Source of the DNA: Ruminococcaceae bacterium UBA7217
Lineage (GTDB): Bacteria; Bacillota; Clostridia; Oscillospirales; Acutalibacteraceae
Direction of reading: 5' to 3'
Assembly (NCBI GenBank): GCA_002490425.1
Contig: DKTZ01000018.1
Location: 476-10,342 of the forward strand
Length of the DNA stretch: 9,867 bases
Part shown: in pieces, positions 1 to 7,352 of the stretch
How the letters are laid out: every line of letters starts with the position of its first letter
Numbering within the stretch: the stretch's first letter is position 1
Made by a program: the position numbers and the translations under genes
Notes under the pieces: model-generated
Databases searched by the model: none
What the model was told of the DNA's origin: nothing
The model's input: the letters and a program-made list of their open reading frames with translations, nothing else

Positions 1-1235
1 AAGTAGCAGTAATGGGTTACGGAACGGTAGGTTCCGGTGTTGTTGAGGTTATTACCACGAATCACGAAAGCATTGTAAAGCGCAGTACACAGCAAGAGCT
101 TGAGGTTAAGTACATTCTTGATTTGCGTGATTTCCCTGGCGACCCTAACGAATCAAAAATGATAAAGGATTTTAACATCATACTGAATGATGATGAGGTT
201 AAAGTTGTTGTTGAAACAATGGGCGGACTTCACCCGGCATTTGAATTTGTTTCATCGTGCCTTAAAACAGGCAAAAGCGTTGTTACATCAAATAAGGAGC
301 TTGTGGCATCAAAGGGCTATGAGCTTTTAACGATGGCTCGGGAAAATAATGTAAATTTCCTTTTTGAGGCGTCTGTCGGCGGCGGTATTCCGATTATCCG
401 CCCCATTTCACAGTGCCTTGCCGCAAATGAGATTGACGAAATTGCAGGTATACTTAACGGCACGACAAACTTTATCCTCACTATGATGATAGAAAAGAAT
501 ATGAGCTTTGAGGACGCATTAAAGCTTGCGCAGGATAATGGCTATGCCGAAAAAGACCCGACCGCTGACATTGAGGGTCACGATGCTTGCAGAAAGATTT
601 GTATTCTTGCATCTCTTTGCTTCGGTAAGCACGTTTATCCGGACAGTGTTCATACTGAGGGTATTACAAAAATCACTCTTGACGATGTTTCGTACATTTC
701 GAGCTTTGGCGGAGTTATAAAACTTTTAGGTCGGGCAAAAAGAATTTCGGACGACAAAATTTTTGCCGTAGTATCCCCTGCCATTGTTATGAACGGCAGC
801 CAGCTTGCATCTGTTAACGACGTTTTCAATGCAATTCTCGTAAGAGGAAATGCGACAGGCGACGTTGTATTTTACGGCAAGGGCGCAGGTAAATTGCCCA
901 CCGCTTCGGCAGTAGTTGCAGACGTTATTGACTGCGCAAGAAATGCCGATAAGAGAAAGCCGTTCGGCTGGGGCGACAGCGTAGAAAATTACGTTGCGGA
1001 TTTCGATACGGACGTAAATCCGCTGTATATCCGAGCAAAAACGGATAATGCCGAAAAGGCAAAAGCTGCCGTTGAAAATGCAATAGGAAGCATACAGGTT
1101 CTTACATTTGACGGCGCAAAGCAAAATGAAATAGCTTTTGTAACAAAGAGTGCTGAGGAAAAAACGCTTGTTTCAGCTCTTAAAAACATTCCTGAAATTG
1201 AAATTGAATCGCTTATAAGAATTACAGATTATTGA
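1..1235 (+). CDS. hom: Homoserine dehydrogenase, 5' end outside window
   Basis: Catalyses the NAD(P)H-dependent reduction of aspartate semialdehyde to homoserine, the branch point to threonine and methionine; cytoplasmic. The first ATG in the window (12) is not the real start: the frame is open to the edge and reads V-A-V before MGYGTVGSG, so the Rossmann nucleotide-binding loop would lack its first strand. Only a few N-terminal residues should be missing. Counting from that ATG, visible motifs are GYGTVGSG (2-9), EASVGGGIPI, NGTTNF (149-154) and YAEKDPTADIEGHDACRK (178-195). D191 and K195 match the catalytic Asp/Lys pair known in the yeast enzyme. The last 80 or so residues look like an ACT domain, as in the longer feedback-regulated bacterial forms. 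First visible gene of the run; lysC follows after 25 bases. Identity is firm; the exact start cannot be seen. Confidence 0.96.
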   Translation, partial: VAVMGYGTVGSGVVEVITTNHESIVKRSTQQELEVKYILDLRDFPGDPNESKMIKDFNIILNDDEVKVVVETMGGLHPAFEFVSSCLKTGKSVVTSNKELVASKGYELLTMARENNVNFLFEASVGGGIPIIRPISQCLAANEIDEIAGILNGTTNFILTMMIEKNMSFEDALKLAQDNGYAEKDPTADIEGHDACRKICILASLCFGKHVYPDSVHTEGITKITLDDVSYISSFGGVIKLLGRAKRISDDKIFAVVSPAIVMNGSQLASVNDVFNAILVRGNATGDVVFYGKGAGKLPTASAVVADVIDCARNADKRKPFGWGDSVENYVADFDTDVNPLYIRAKTDNAEKAKAAVENAIGSIQVLTFDGAKQNEIAFVTKSAEEKTLVSALKNIPEIEIESLIRITDY

Positions 1236-1260
1236 TAAATTTCCTGTGAGGTGAAATATA

Positions 1261-2469
1261 ATGGGACTTATAGTTCAAAAATTCGGCGGCAGCTCCGTTG
1301 CCAACGCCGAAAGAGTTATGAATGTTGCCAAAATTGTTACCGACACTTACCGTGAGGGTAACGACGTAGTCGTTGTTGTTTCCGCTCAGGGCGACACAAC
1401 GGACGATCTTATTGAAAAGGCACACGAAATTAGCGAAAAGCCGTCTAAAAGAGAAATGGATATGCTGTTAGCCTCGGGCGAGCAGATTTCAATTTCACTT
1501 CTTGCTATGGCTATTGAAAAGCTGGGCTGTCATGCAGTTTCGCTTCTCGGTTGGCAGGCAGGCTTTAACACCACATCTGCTTACGGCACTGCAAGAATAA
1601 AATCCGTTAAGGCAGACCGTATCCGTGCGGAGATTGACCGCCACAACATCGTTGTTGTTGCAGGCTTCCAAGGTCTTAACAAATATGACGATTTAACAAC
1701 TCTCGGCAGAGGCGGCTCGGACACCAGCGCAGTTGCAATTGCGGCGGCGATGCATGCAGACCGCTGTCAGATTTTTACTGACGTTGAGGGCGTTTTCACG
1801 GCAGACCCGAGAAAGATTCCTAACGCAAAAAAACTTCAGGAAATAACATATGACGAAATGCTTGAGCTTGCAACCTTAGGCGCTCAGGTTCTTAACAACC
1901 GTTCGGTTGAAATGGCAAAAAAATACAATGTAAAATTAGAGGTTCTCTCAAGCCTTAAGAGAGTTCCCGGCACAATAGTTAAGGAGGTCGCTAAAATGGA
2001 AAAAATGCTTATTAGAGGTGTCACCAAAGACACGGATGTTGCCCGTATTTCAGTTACAAAGATTTCAAATACTCCCGGAATTGCATTTAAGCTTTTCTCG
2101 GTTCTTGCAAAGCATAAAATAAATGTTGACATTATTTTGCAGTCAGTAGGCCGTGACAATACAAAGGATATTACCTTTACCGTTTCAAAGGGCAATGCCG
2201 AAGAAGCGATTTCCTGCATTGCAGACGCATTTGATATTTCGGAAGAAGACATTATCTGCGACACAAACGTAGCAAAGGTTTCAGTTGTAGGCGCAGGTAT
2301 GGAGTCACATCCCGGTACAGCTTCTAAAATGTTTGAGGCTCTTTACGAGCACGACATAAACATTGATATGATTTCAACCAGCGAAATTAAGATTTCGGTA
2401 CTTATCAATATTGATTCTGCTGACAAGGCAGTTTCAGCTATTCACAAAGCATTCTTCCCCGAAGAGTAA
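1261..2469 (+). CDS. lysC: Aspartate kinase (aspartokinase), alpha subunit / full-length
   Basis: Phosphorylates L-aspartate to 4-aspartyl phosphate, the committed step to lysine, threonine and methionine. The 402-residue length is normal for a monofunctional aspartokinase with two C-terminal ACT domains. Motifs: KFGGSSVANAERV (7-19) for ATP/aspartate binding, GRGGSDTSAVA in the middle of the kinase domain, and TDVEGVFTADPR. ACT domains cover about 262-335 and 338-402 (ISNTPGIAFKLFSVLAKHKINVD and ESHPGTASKMFEALYEHDIN regions); in this family they bind lysine and/or threonine as feedback inhibitors. The start has GAGGTG at 1248-1253, seven bases upstream. It lies between hom and glyA in the same operon. 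A strong in-frame internal start at codon 246 suggests a separately made beta subunit, as known for Bacillus subtilis aspartokinase II and Corynebacterium LysC. Which amino acid inhibits it cannot be read from sequence alone. Confidence 0.97.
   Translation: MGLIVQKFGGSSVANAERVMNVAKIVTDTYREGNDVVVVVSAQGDTTDDLIEKAHEISEKPSKREMDMLLASGEQISISLLAMAIEKLGCHAVSLLGWQAGFNTTSAYGTARIKSVKADRIRAEIDRHNIVVVAGFQGLNKYDDLTTLGRGGSDTSAVAIAAAMHADRCQIFTDVEGVFTADPRKIPNAKKLQEITYDEMLELATLGAQVLNNRSVEMAKKYNVKLEVLSSLKRVPGTIVKEVAKMEKMLIRGVTKDTDVARISVTKISNTPGIAFKLFSVLAKHKINVDIILQSVGRDNTKDITFTVSKGNAEEAISCIADAFDISEEDIICDTNVAKVSVVGAGMESHPGTASKMFEALYEHDINIDMISTSEIKISVLINIDSADKAVSAIHKAFFPEE
1981..1998 (+). promoter_or_regulatory. 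Internal Shine-Dalgarno and in-frame start codon within lysC
   Basis: AAGGAGG (1981-1987) is a complete Shine-Dalgarno, followed eight bases later by ATG (1996-1998), in frame with lysC at codon 246. It is a better match to the anti-Shine-Dalgarno than the GAGGTG in front of the full-length start. It sits exactly at the linker between the kinase and ACT domains, where the beta subunit starts in known alpha2beta2 aspartokinases. The motif also encodes Lys-Glu-Val, so chance cannot be fully excluded. Confidence 0.75.
1996..2469 (+). CDS. lysC: Predicted aspartokinase beta (regulatory) subunit, nested in lysC
   Basis: In-frame internal product of 157 residues beginning MEKMLIRGVTKDTDVARISV and made only of the two ACT domains. 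In Bacillus subtilis aspartokinase II and Corynebacterium glutamicum LysC such a nested beta subunit pairs with the full-length alpha subunit and forms the effector-binding interface. Support here is the perfect AAGGAGG at a fitting distance and the position at the domain boundary. It would be translated from the same mRNA and share the lysC stop codon. Expression as a separate protein is inferred, not shown. Confidence 0.65.
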   Translation: MEKMLIRGVTKDTDVARISVTKISNTPGIAFKLFSVLAKHKINVDIILQSVGRDNTKDITFTVSKGNAEEAISCIADAFDISEEDIICDTNVAKVSVVGAGMESHPGTASKMFEALYEHDINIDMISTSEIKISVLINIDSADKAVSAIHKAFFPEE

Positions 2470-2502
2470 ACAGAAGAACAATAAAACAACGGAGGACAAA
2501 AA

Positions 2503-3756
2503 ATGTACAGTAATATTATTGACACCATAGGCTTTCTTGCAAACAGCGACCCGGAACTTGCCGCTGCTATGAACGAGGAGCTTATAAGACAGAAGCAGAA
2601 TATTGAGCTTATTGCCAGTGAAAACATTGTTTCGCCTGAGGTTATGGCGGCAATGGGAAGCGTTCTCACAAATAAATATGCGGAAGGCTATTCAGGACAC
2701 CGTTATTACGGCGGATGCCAGTTTGTTGACGAGGTTGAGGACATAGCCTGTGAAAGGCTTAAAAAGCTTTTCGGCGCTGAATATGTAAATGTTCAGCCTC
2801 ATTCGGGCGCACAGGCAAATATGGCGGTTTACTTTGCTTTGATCCAGCCGGGCGACACCGTAATGGGTATGAACCTTGCCGAGGGCGGTCATTTAACACA
2901 CGGCTCACCTGTTAATATGTCGGGTAAATACTACAATTTTGTTCCCTACGGCGTAAACGAAGACGGATATATTGATTACGAAAAGTTTGAGGAGCTTGTT
3001 AAAGAAAATAAGCCGAAGCTTATCGTAGCAGGTGCTTCGGCATATCCCAGAGTTATAGATTTTGAAAGAATGGCAAACATTGCTCATGAAAACGGCACTT
3101 ATTTAATGGTTGATATGGCTCACATTGCAGGCCTTGTTGCCGCAGGTGTTCATCCGTCCCCCATTCCATTTGCAGATGTTGTTACATCTACAACTCATAA
3201 AACATTAAGAGGTCCGAGAGGCGGCATTATCCTTTGCAAGGATGCTGAATTCGGCAAGCAGTTTAATAAGGCAATTTTCCCCGGCACACAGGGCGGTCCG
3301 CTTATGCACGTTATTGCAGGCAAGGCGGTTTGCTTCGGTGAGGCATTAAAGCCCGAATATAAAGAATATCAGAAAAAGGTTGTCGAAAATGCGGCGGCTC
3401 TTGCAGAAGGGCTTACCAAGAGAGGCATAAACCTCGTTTCGGGCGGCACTGACAACCACCTTATGCTCGTTGACTTGCGCTCAGTCGGAATTACAGGCAA
3501 AGAGCTTGAAAGAAGACTTGACGAGGTTCATATTACAGCTAATAAAAACGCTATTCCAAATGACCCGGAAAAGCCGTTTGTTACAAGCGGCGTAAGACTC
3601 GGCACGCCTGCCGTTACAACAAGAGGTATGGGCACTGCGGAGATGGATGAAATCGCAGAGTGCATTTATCTTTGCGCTACGGATTTTGAAAACAAAAAGG
3701 ACGAAATCGCAAAGAAGGTTGCAGATATAGTTGCACGCTTCCCCTTGTACGAATAA
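2503..3756 (+). CDS. glyA: Serine hydroxymethyltransferase
   Basis: PLP enzyme that interconverts serine plus tetrahydrofolate with glycine plus 5,10-methylene-tetrahydrofolate, the main source of one-carbon units for purines, thymidylate and methionine. The 417 residues are the normal bacterial length. Motifs: IELIASENIVSPEV near residue 36, NKYAEGYSGHRYYGGC near 58, VDMAHIAGLVAAGVHPSP before the PLP site, and TSTTHKTLRGPRGG, where K233 should form the Schiff base with PLP. The start is set by GGAGG (2491-2495), seven bases upstream. It lies 33 bases after lysC and 38 before the first dapF ATG, so is probably cotranscribed. Its place among aspartate-family genes and purB links it to glycine/serine/threonine balance and to one-carbon supply for purines, though that functional link is inference. 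No anomalies seen. Confidence 0.97.
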   Translation: MYSNIIDTIGFLANSDPELAAAMNEELIRQKQNIELIASENIVSPEVMAAMGSVLTNKYAEGYSGHRYYGGCQFVDEVEDIACERLKKLFGAEYVNVQPHSGAQANMAVYFALIQPGDTVMGMNLAEGGHLTHGSPVNMSGKYYNFVPYGVNEDGYIDYEKFEELVKENKPKLIVAGASAYPRVIDFERMANIAHENGTYLMVDMAHIAGLVAAGVHPSPIPFADVVTSTTHKTLRGPRGGIILCKDAEFGKQFNKAIFPGTQGGPLMHVIAGKAVCFGEALKPEYKEYQKKVVENAAALAEGLTKRGINLVSGGTDNHLMLVDLRSVGITGKELERRLDEVHITANKNAIPNDPEKPFVTSGVRLGTPAVTTRGMGTAEMDEIAECIYLCATDFENKKDEIAKKVADIVARFPLYE

Positions 3757-3762
3757 ACACTA

Positions 3763-3806
3763 AAGGTTCATCATATCTTTTCTCAGGAGGAGATATGATG
3801 AATTTT
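3763..3806 (+). promoter_or_regulatory. Hairpin enclosing the dapF translation start
   Basis: Left arm 3763-3778 pairs with right arm 3791-3806. The inner 12 pairs (3767-3778 with 3791-3802) are perfect Watson-Crick, then two G-U pairs and two A-U pairs extend the stem to 16. The 12-base loop (3779-3790) ends in AGGAGG, the Shine-Dalgarno of dapF, while both candidate ATG codons (3795 and 3798) lie inside the right arm. In the mRNA the ribosome site would be presented in a loop and the start codon locked in a stem. Roles could be tuning of dapF translation, an mRNA processing site, or ligand or protein control. No poly-U tract follows, so it is not a normal intrinsic terminator. The structure is seen in sequence; the function is inferred. 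Confidence 0.75.
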
Positions 3807-4628
3807 GTAAAAATGCACGGCGCAGGCAACGACTACATTTACATAGACGGTTTTTGCGAAGAGGTCCCGAATCCGGAAGAAACTGCAATAAAATTAAGCC
3901 GACCGCATTTCGGAATAGGCGCTGACGGAATTGTTATTATTCGCCCTGACGAAACGGCTGATTGTTTTATGGATATTTACAATGCAGACGGCTCACGGGC
4001 TAAAATGTGCGGAAATGCTGTTCGGTGTGTTGCTAAGTTTCTTTATGACAGAAAAAGACTTAACGGGATATGCGCTAAAATCAACACGCTGTCGGGACTT
4101 CGGACCGTGGCGATTGACGAAAAAGACGGAAAAGCCGTTTCTGCAACCGTTAATATGGGCAAACCCGTGCTGAACGGAAAGTCAATACCCACACGGTTCG
4201 GCGATGCCGTTGTAAAAAATAAAAGCATATTTGTTTATGACAGATATTTTGATGTGACCTGCCTTTCAATGGGAAATCCGCATTGTGTAACCTTTTGTGA
4301 CGACCCTGATTTAATGGATTTGAGCATTTACGGGCAGGCATTCGAAAATCACGAGTATTTCCCTGACAGAATAAATGCTGAATTTGTAAGTGTTATCGGC
4401 AAAAATGCTCTTAAGGTCAGGGTCTTTGAGCGAGGAAGCGGTGAAACGCTTGCCTGCGGAACAGGAGCTTGCGCTTCGGCGGTTGCGGCGGTTCTCTTAG
4501 GAAAATGTGACAGAGAAAGTGAGATTTCCGTACAGATGAAGGGTGGCGAGCTGTTCGTCTGCTGGAGCAACGACGGCGATGTTTACCTTAACGGCGAGGC
4601 TGTTGAGGTTTTTACAGGAAAAATATAA
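3798..4628 (+). CDS. dapF: Diaminopimelate epimerase
   Basis: Converts LL-diaminopimelate to meso-diaminopimelate, the direct precursor of lysine and, in many bacteria, the cross-linking residue of peptidoglycan. It is a cofactor-independent two-cysteine epimerase. With this start the protein has 276 residues, the usual length. Motifs: FVKMHGAGNDYIYID at the N-terminus, DGSRAKMCGNAVRC with catalytic Cys71, GNPHCV in the middle, and ERGSGETLACGTGACASA with catalytic Cys220. Two adjacent ATG codons exist at 3795 and 3798. The second is seven bases after AGGAGG (3785-3790) and fits spacing better than the first (four bases); the difference is one Met. The start lies inside the hairpin described at 3763-3806. 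It is followed 19 bases later by dapL, which makes its substrate, so the pair forms a complete route from tetrahydrodipicolinate to meso-diaminopimelate. Confidence 0.96.
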   Translation: MNFVKMHGAGNDYIYIDGFCEEVPNPEETAIKLSRPHFGIGADGIVIIRPDETADCFMDIYNADGSRAKMCGNAVRCVAKFLYDRKRLNGICAKINTLSGLRTVAIDEKDGKAVSATVNMGKPVLNGKSIPTRFGDAVVKNKSIFVYDRYFDVTCLSMGNPHCVTFCDDPDLMDLSIYGQAFENHEYFPDRINAEFVSVIGKNALKVRVFERGSGETLACGTGACASAVAAVLLGKCDRESEISVQMKGGELFVCWSNDGDVYLNGEAVEVFTGKI

Positions 4629-4633
4629 AAAAA

Positions 4634-4650
4634 GAGGAGAAAAGCTCATG
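4634..4650 (+). promoter_or_regulatory. Ribosome binding site that fixes the dapL start
   Basis: GAGGAG (4634-4639) lies eight bases before ATG 4648. The open frame extends upstream to an ATG at 4543, but that one is inside dapF, lacks a Shine-Dalgarno, and would add 35 residues unlike the family. The site at 4648 yields the conserved DapL N-terminus, so it is the chosen start. Confidence 0.85.
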
Positions 4651-5865
4651 AAAATCAATGATAACTTTTTAAAAATACAAAGCTCATACCTTTTTTCAAA
4701 TATTGCAAAAAAGGTAAATGCTTACATTGCGGCTAATCCGGACAAGCCTATTATCAGACTCGGCATAGGCGATGTTACAAGACCGCTTGCGCCTGCCTGT
4801 ATTACTGCTATGCACAAGGCGGTTGACGATATGGCAGATGAGAAAACCTTTATGGGTTACCCGCCTGAATACGGTCACAAATGGATTTTAAATGCAATTG
4901 CAGAAAACGATTACAGAGCAAGAGGAGTAGACATTGACGAGAGCGAAATATTCCTCAGCGACGGCGCAAAGAGCGACTGCGGCAACATCGGCGATATTCT
5001 TTCCGTTGACAACAAGGTTGCAGTTTGCGACCCCGTTTATCCCGTTTATGTAGATACAAATGTTATGGCGGGCAGATCGGGCGACTTTGTAAACGGCGGC
5101 TGGTCGAATATTTACTATATGCCCTGTACTGCTGAAAACAACTTTCTTCCCTCTCTCCCTACGGAAAAGGTTGATATTATTTATCTTTGCTTCCCCAATA
5201 ACCCCACAGGTATGGCAATTACAAAGTCAGAGCTTAAAAAATGGGTTGATTATGCAAACGAAAACGGCTCGCTCATTTTGTTTGACTCAGCTTATGAGGC
5301 ATTCATAACTGAGGACGATGTTCCTCATTCGATCTATGAAATTGAGGGTGCAAAGACCTGCGCTATTGAGTTCAGAAGCTTTTCAAAAACAGCAGGCTTT
5401 ACGGGTGTTCGTTGCGGATACACAGTAGTTCCCCACGCACTGAAAGCAGACGACGGCACTGAGCTTAACGGTCTTTGGGCAAGACGTCAGGCGACAAAAT
5501 TTAACGGTGTTTCTTATATCACACAAAGAGCCGCCGAAGCGGTTTATTCCGAAGAGGGTAAAAAGCAAATCCGTGAGATAATCGCATATTATCAGAACAA
5601 TGCAAAGGTAATTTACAACGGTCTTAAGGACTGCGGATTTACCGTTTACGGCGCAAAAAATTCACCTTATGTTTGGCTTAAAACTCCCGATAATATGGGA
5701 AGCTGGGAATTTTTTGACACTCTTCTTAATGAAATTCAGGTTGTAGGTACTCCCGGTGAGGGCTTCGGTCCCAGCGGCGAGGGTTATTTCAGACTGACAG
5801 CCTTCGGCTCAGCGGAAAACACCGCCGCCGCAGTAGAAAGAATTAAAAATTATTTTGCGAAATAA
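4648..5865 (+). CDS. dapL: LL-diaminopimelate aminotransferase
   Basis: PLP class I/II aminotransferase that makes LL-diaminopimelate from tetrahydrodipicolinate in one step with glutamate as amino donor. It bypasses the succinylase (DapD/C/E), acetylase and dehydrogenase routes. The 405 residues match the usual DapL length. Family-type features: MKINDNFLKIQSSYLFSNIA at the N-terminus, LGIGDVTRPL (38-47), FMGYPPEYGH (68-77), LSDGAKSDCGNIG (103-115), DPVYPVYVDTN (128-138), FPNNPTG (182-188), DSAYEAFI (213-220) and FRSFSKTAGFTGVRCGY with the PLP lysine K247. The GDVT and DGAKSD motifs separate it from ordinary aspartate aminotransferases. It lies between dapF, which uses its product, and purB, with gaps of 19 and 18 bases. 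No truncation or odd residues seen. Confidence 0.95.
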   Translation: MKINDNFLKIQSSYLFSNIAKKVNAYIAANPDKPIIRLGIGDVTRPLAPACITAMHKAVDDMADEKTFMGYPPEYGHKWILNAIAENDYRARGVDIDESEIFLSDGAKSDCGNIGDILSVDNKVAVCDPVYPVYVDTNVMAGRSGDFVNGGWSNIYYMPCTAENNFLPSLPTEKVDIIYLCFPNNPTGMAITKSELKKWVDYANENGSLILFDSAYEAFITEDDVPHSIYEIEGAKTCAIEFRSFSKTAGFTGVRCGYTVVPHALKADDGTELNGLWARRQATKFNGVSYITQRAAEAVYSEEGKKQIREIIAYYQNNAKVIYNGLKDCGFTVYGAKNSPYVWLKTPDNMGSWEFFDTLLNEIQVVGTPGEGFGPSGEGYFRLTAFGSAENTAAAVERIKNYFAK

Positions 5866-5883
5866 TTTTAAAGGAGCAGAAAA

Positions 5884-7314
5884 ATGAAAGATATTTATGA
5901 AAGTCCTTTAAATTCAAGATATTCAAGCAAGGAAATGAAATACATTTTCTCGCCTGACTTTAAATTCAGAACATGGAGAAAGCTTTGGATTGCCCTTGCT
6001 GAAAGCGAAAAGGAGCTTGGCTTAGGCATCACGGACGAGCAGATTGAAGAGCTTAAATCTCATGCTGACGACATAAATTATGAGGTTGCCGAGGCTCGTG
6101 AAAAGGAAGTTCGCCACGACGTAATGAGCCATGTTTACGCTTACGGCGTTCAGTGCCCCAAGGCAAAGGGAATTATACATCTCGGCGCAACGTCTTGCTA
6201 TGTCGGCGATAACACGGACGTTATTACTATGACCGAAGCACTTAAACTTGTACGCAAAAAGCTTGTAAACCTTATTAACGGACTTGCAAAATTTGCCGAT
6301 GAATATAAAGCTATGCCATGTCTTGCTTATACGCATTATCAGCCTGCACAGCCTACAACCGTAGGTAAGAGGGCGTCGCTTTGGCTCAACGATTTAGTTA
6401 TGGATATGGCTTCTCTTGATTTTCAGATTTCGCAGATGCGCCTGCTTGGCTCAAAGGGTACAACTGGTACACAGGCGTCATTTGTTGAGCTTTTTGAGGG
6501 TGACAGTGAAAAAATTAAGGCTCTCGACAGAAAAATTGCAGAGAAAATGGGCTTTAAGAGCTGTTACATGGTTTCGGGTCAGACTTATTCAAGGAAGCTC
6601 GACTACAACGTACTTTCAGTGCTTGCGCAGATAGCGCAGTCGGCTTACAAATTCTCAAACGACCTTAGAATGTTACAGCACGAAAAAGAAATTGAAGAGC
6701 CTTTTGAAAAGCATCAAATTGGTTCTTCTGCTATGGCTTATAAGCGCAATCCTATGAGAAGCGAAAGAATTTCATCGCTTTCAAGATATGTAATTGCAGA
6801 CGCTTTGAATCCTGCAATTACCGCCGCAACTCAGTGGTTTGAAAGAACGCTTGACGACTCTGCAAACAAGAGAATCAGTATTCCTGAGGCATTTCTTGCC
6901 GTTGACGCAGTGCTTGAGCTTTACATAAATGTTACAGAGGGACTTGTTGTTTATCCCAAAATGGTTGAAAAGCATTTGCTTGCTGAGCTTCCGTTTATGG
7001 CAACCGAAAACATTATGATGGCGGCTGTTAAAAAAGGCGGCGACCGTCAGGAGCTTCACGAAAGAATCCGTGTTCATTCAATGGCGGCGGGCAAGGTTGT
7101 AAAGGAAGACGGGCTTCCCAACGATTTAGTCGATAGAATTGCCGCTGACCCAATGTTCGGTCTTACAAAAGAGGAAATCCTCTCCGAAATGAAGACTGAA
7201 AACTTTGTTGGCAGAGCGCCCGAGCAGGTAACTGAGTTTATTGAGGCTGAGGTTAAACCCATTCTCGAAAAATATAGTGACCTTTTGGGACTTACGGTTG
7301 AAATAAAGGTTTAA
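5884..7314 (+). CDS. purB: Adenylosuccinate lyase
   Basis: Cleaves fumarate from SAICAR in de novo purine synthesis and from adenylosuccinate in the last step to AMP. It belongs to the fumarase/aspartase superfamily and acts as a homotetramer. At 476 residues it is longer than the roughly 430-residue Bacillus type and resembles the long branch that includes the animal enzyme. Motifs: HLGATSCYVGDN (99-110), THYQPAQPTTVGKR with catalytic H151, and GSSAMAYKRNPMRSE (280-294), the superfamily signature loop with probable catalytic S282. Residue 285 is Ala where many relatives have Pro. AAGGAG (5871-5876) lies seven bases before the start. It is the last gene of the run, 18 bases after dapL, with an intrinsic terminator eight bases beyond its stop. 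Its fumarate product returns carbon toward the aspartate-family entry point, a possible but unproven reason for its place here. Confidence 0.96.
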   Translation: MKDIYESPLNSRYSSKEMKYIFSPDFKFRTWRKLWIALAESEKELGLGITDEQIEELKSHADDINYEVAEAREKEVRHDVMSHVYAYGVQCPKAKGIIHLGATSCYVGDNTDVITMTEALKLVRKKLVNLINGLAKFADEYKAMPCLAYTHYQPAQPTTVGKRASLWLNDLVMDMASLDFQISQMRLLGSKGTTGTQASFVELFEGDSEKIKALDRKIAEKMGFKSCYMVSGQTYSRKLDYNVLSVLAQIAQSAYKFSNDLRMLQHEKEIEEPFEKHQIGSSAMAYKRNPMRSERISSLSRYVIADALNPAITAATQWFERTLDDSANKRISIPEAFLAVDAVLELYINVTEGLVVYPKMVEKHLLAELPFMATENIMMAAVKKGGDRQELHERIRVHSMAAGKVVKEDGLPNDLVDRIAADPMFGLTKEEILSEMKTENFVGRAPEQVTEFIEAEVKPILEKYSDLLGLTVEIKV

Positions 7315-7322
7315 TAATGTAG

Positions 7323-7350
7323 GGACAGCCGAGTCGGCTGTCCGTTTTTT
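7323..7350 (+). terminator. Intrinsic terminator after purB
   Basis: GGACAGCC (7323-7330) pairs perfectly with GGCTGTCC (7336-7343) around GAGTC, and the complementarity continues two more pairs into the loop on paper. Six T residues follow (7345-7350). It begins eight bases after the purB stop and closes the hom-to-purB run. The near-perfect palindrome could also be one copy of a dispersed repeat used as a terminator. Confidence 0.9.
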
Positions 7351-7352
7351 AT

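Noticed and set aside
726..1124. Antisense 132-residue open frame opposite hom
   Set aside because: Lies wholly within a well-supported gene, shows a low-complexity Cys/Asn/Val-rich composition, and has no recognisable domain or ribosome site.
3757..3797. glyA-dapF gap as an intrinsic terminator or T-box leader
   Set aside because: The hairpin is strong but has no T tract, its right arm is coding, and no T-box core motif is present; kept as a start-codon hairpin instead.
4543..4647. 35-residue upstream extension of dapL starting at ATG 4543
   Set aside because: It lies inside dapF in another frame, has no Shine-Dalgarno, and the DapL family N-terminus begins at 4648 behind a good GAGGAG.
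6022..6336. Antisense 104-residue open frame opposite purB
   Set aside because: Shadow of purB codon use; no motif, no promoter and no neighbours on that strand.
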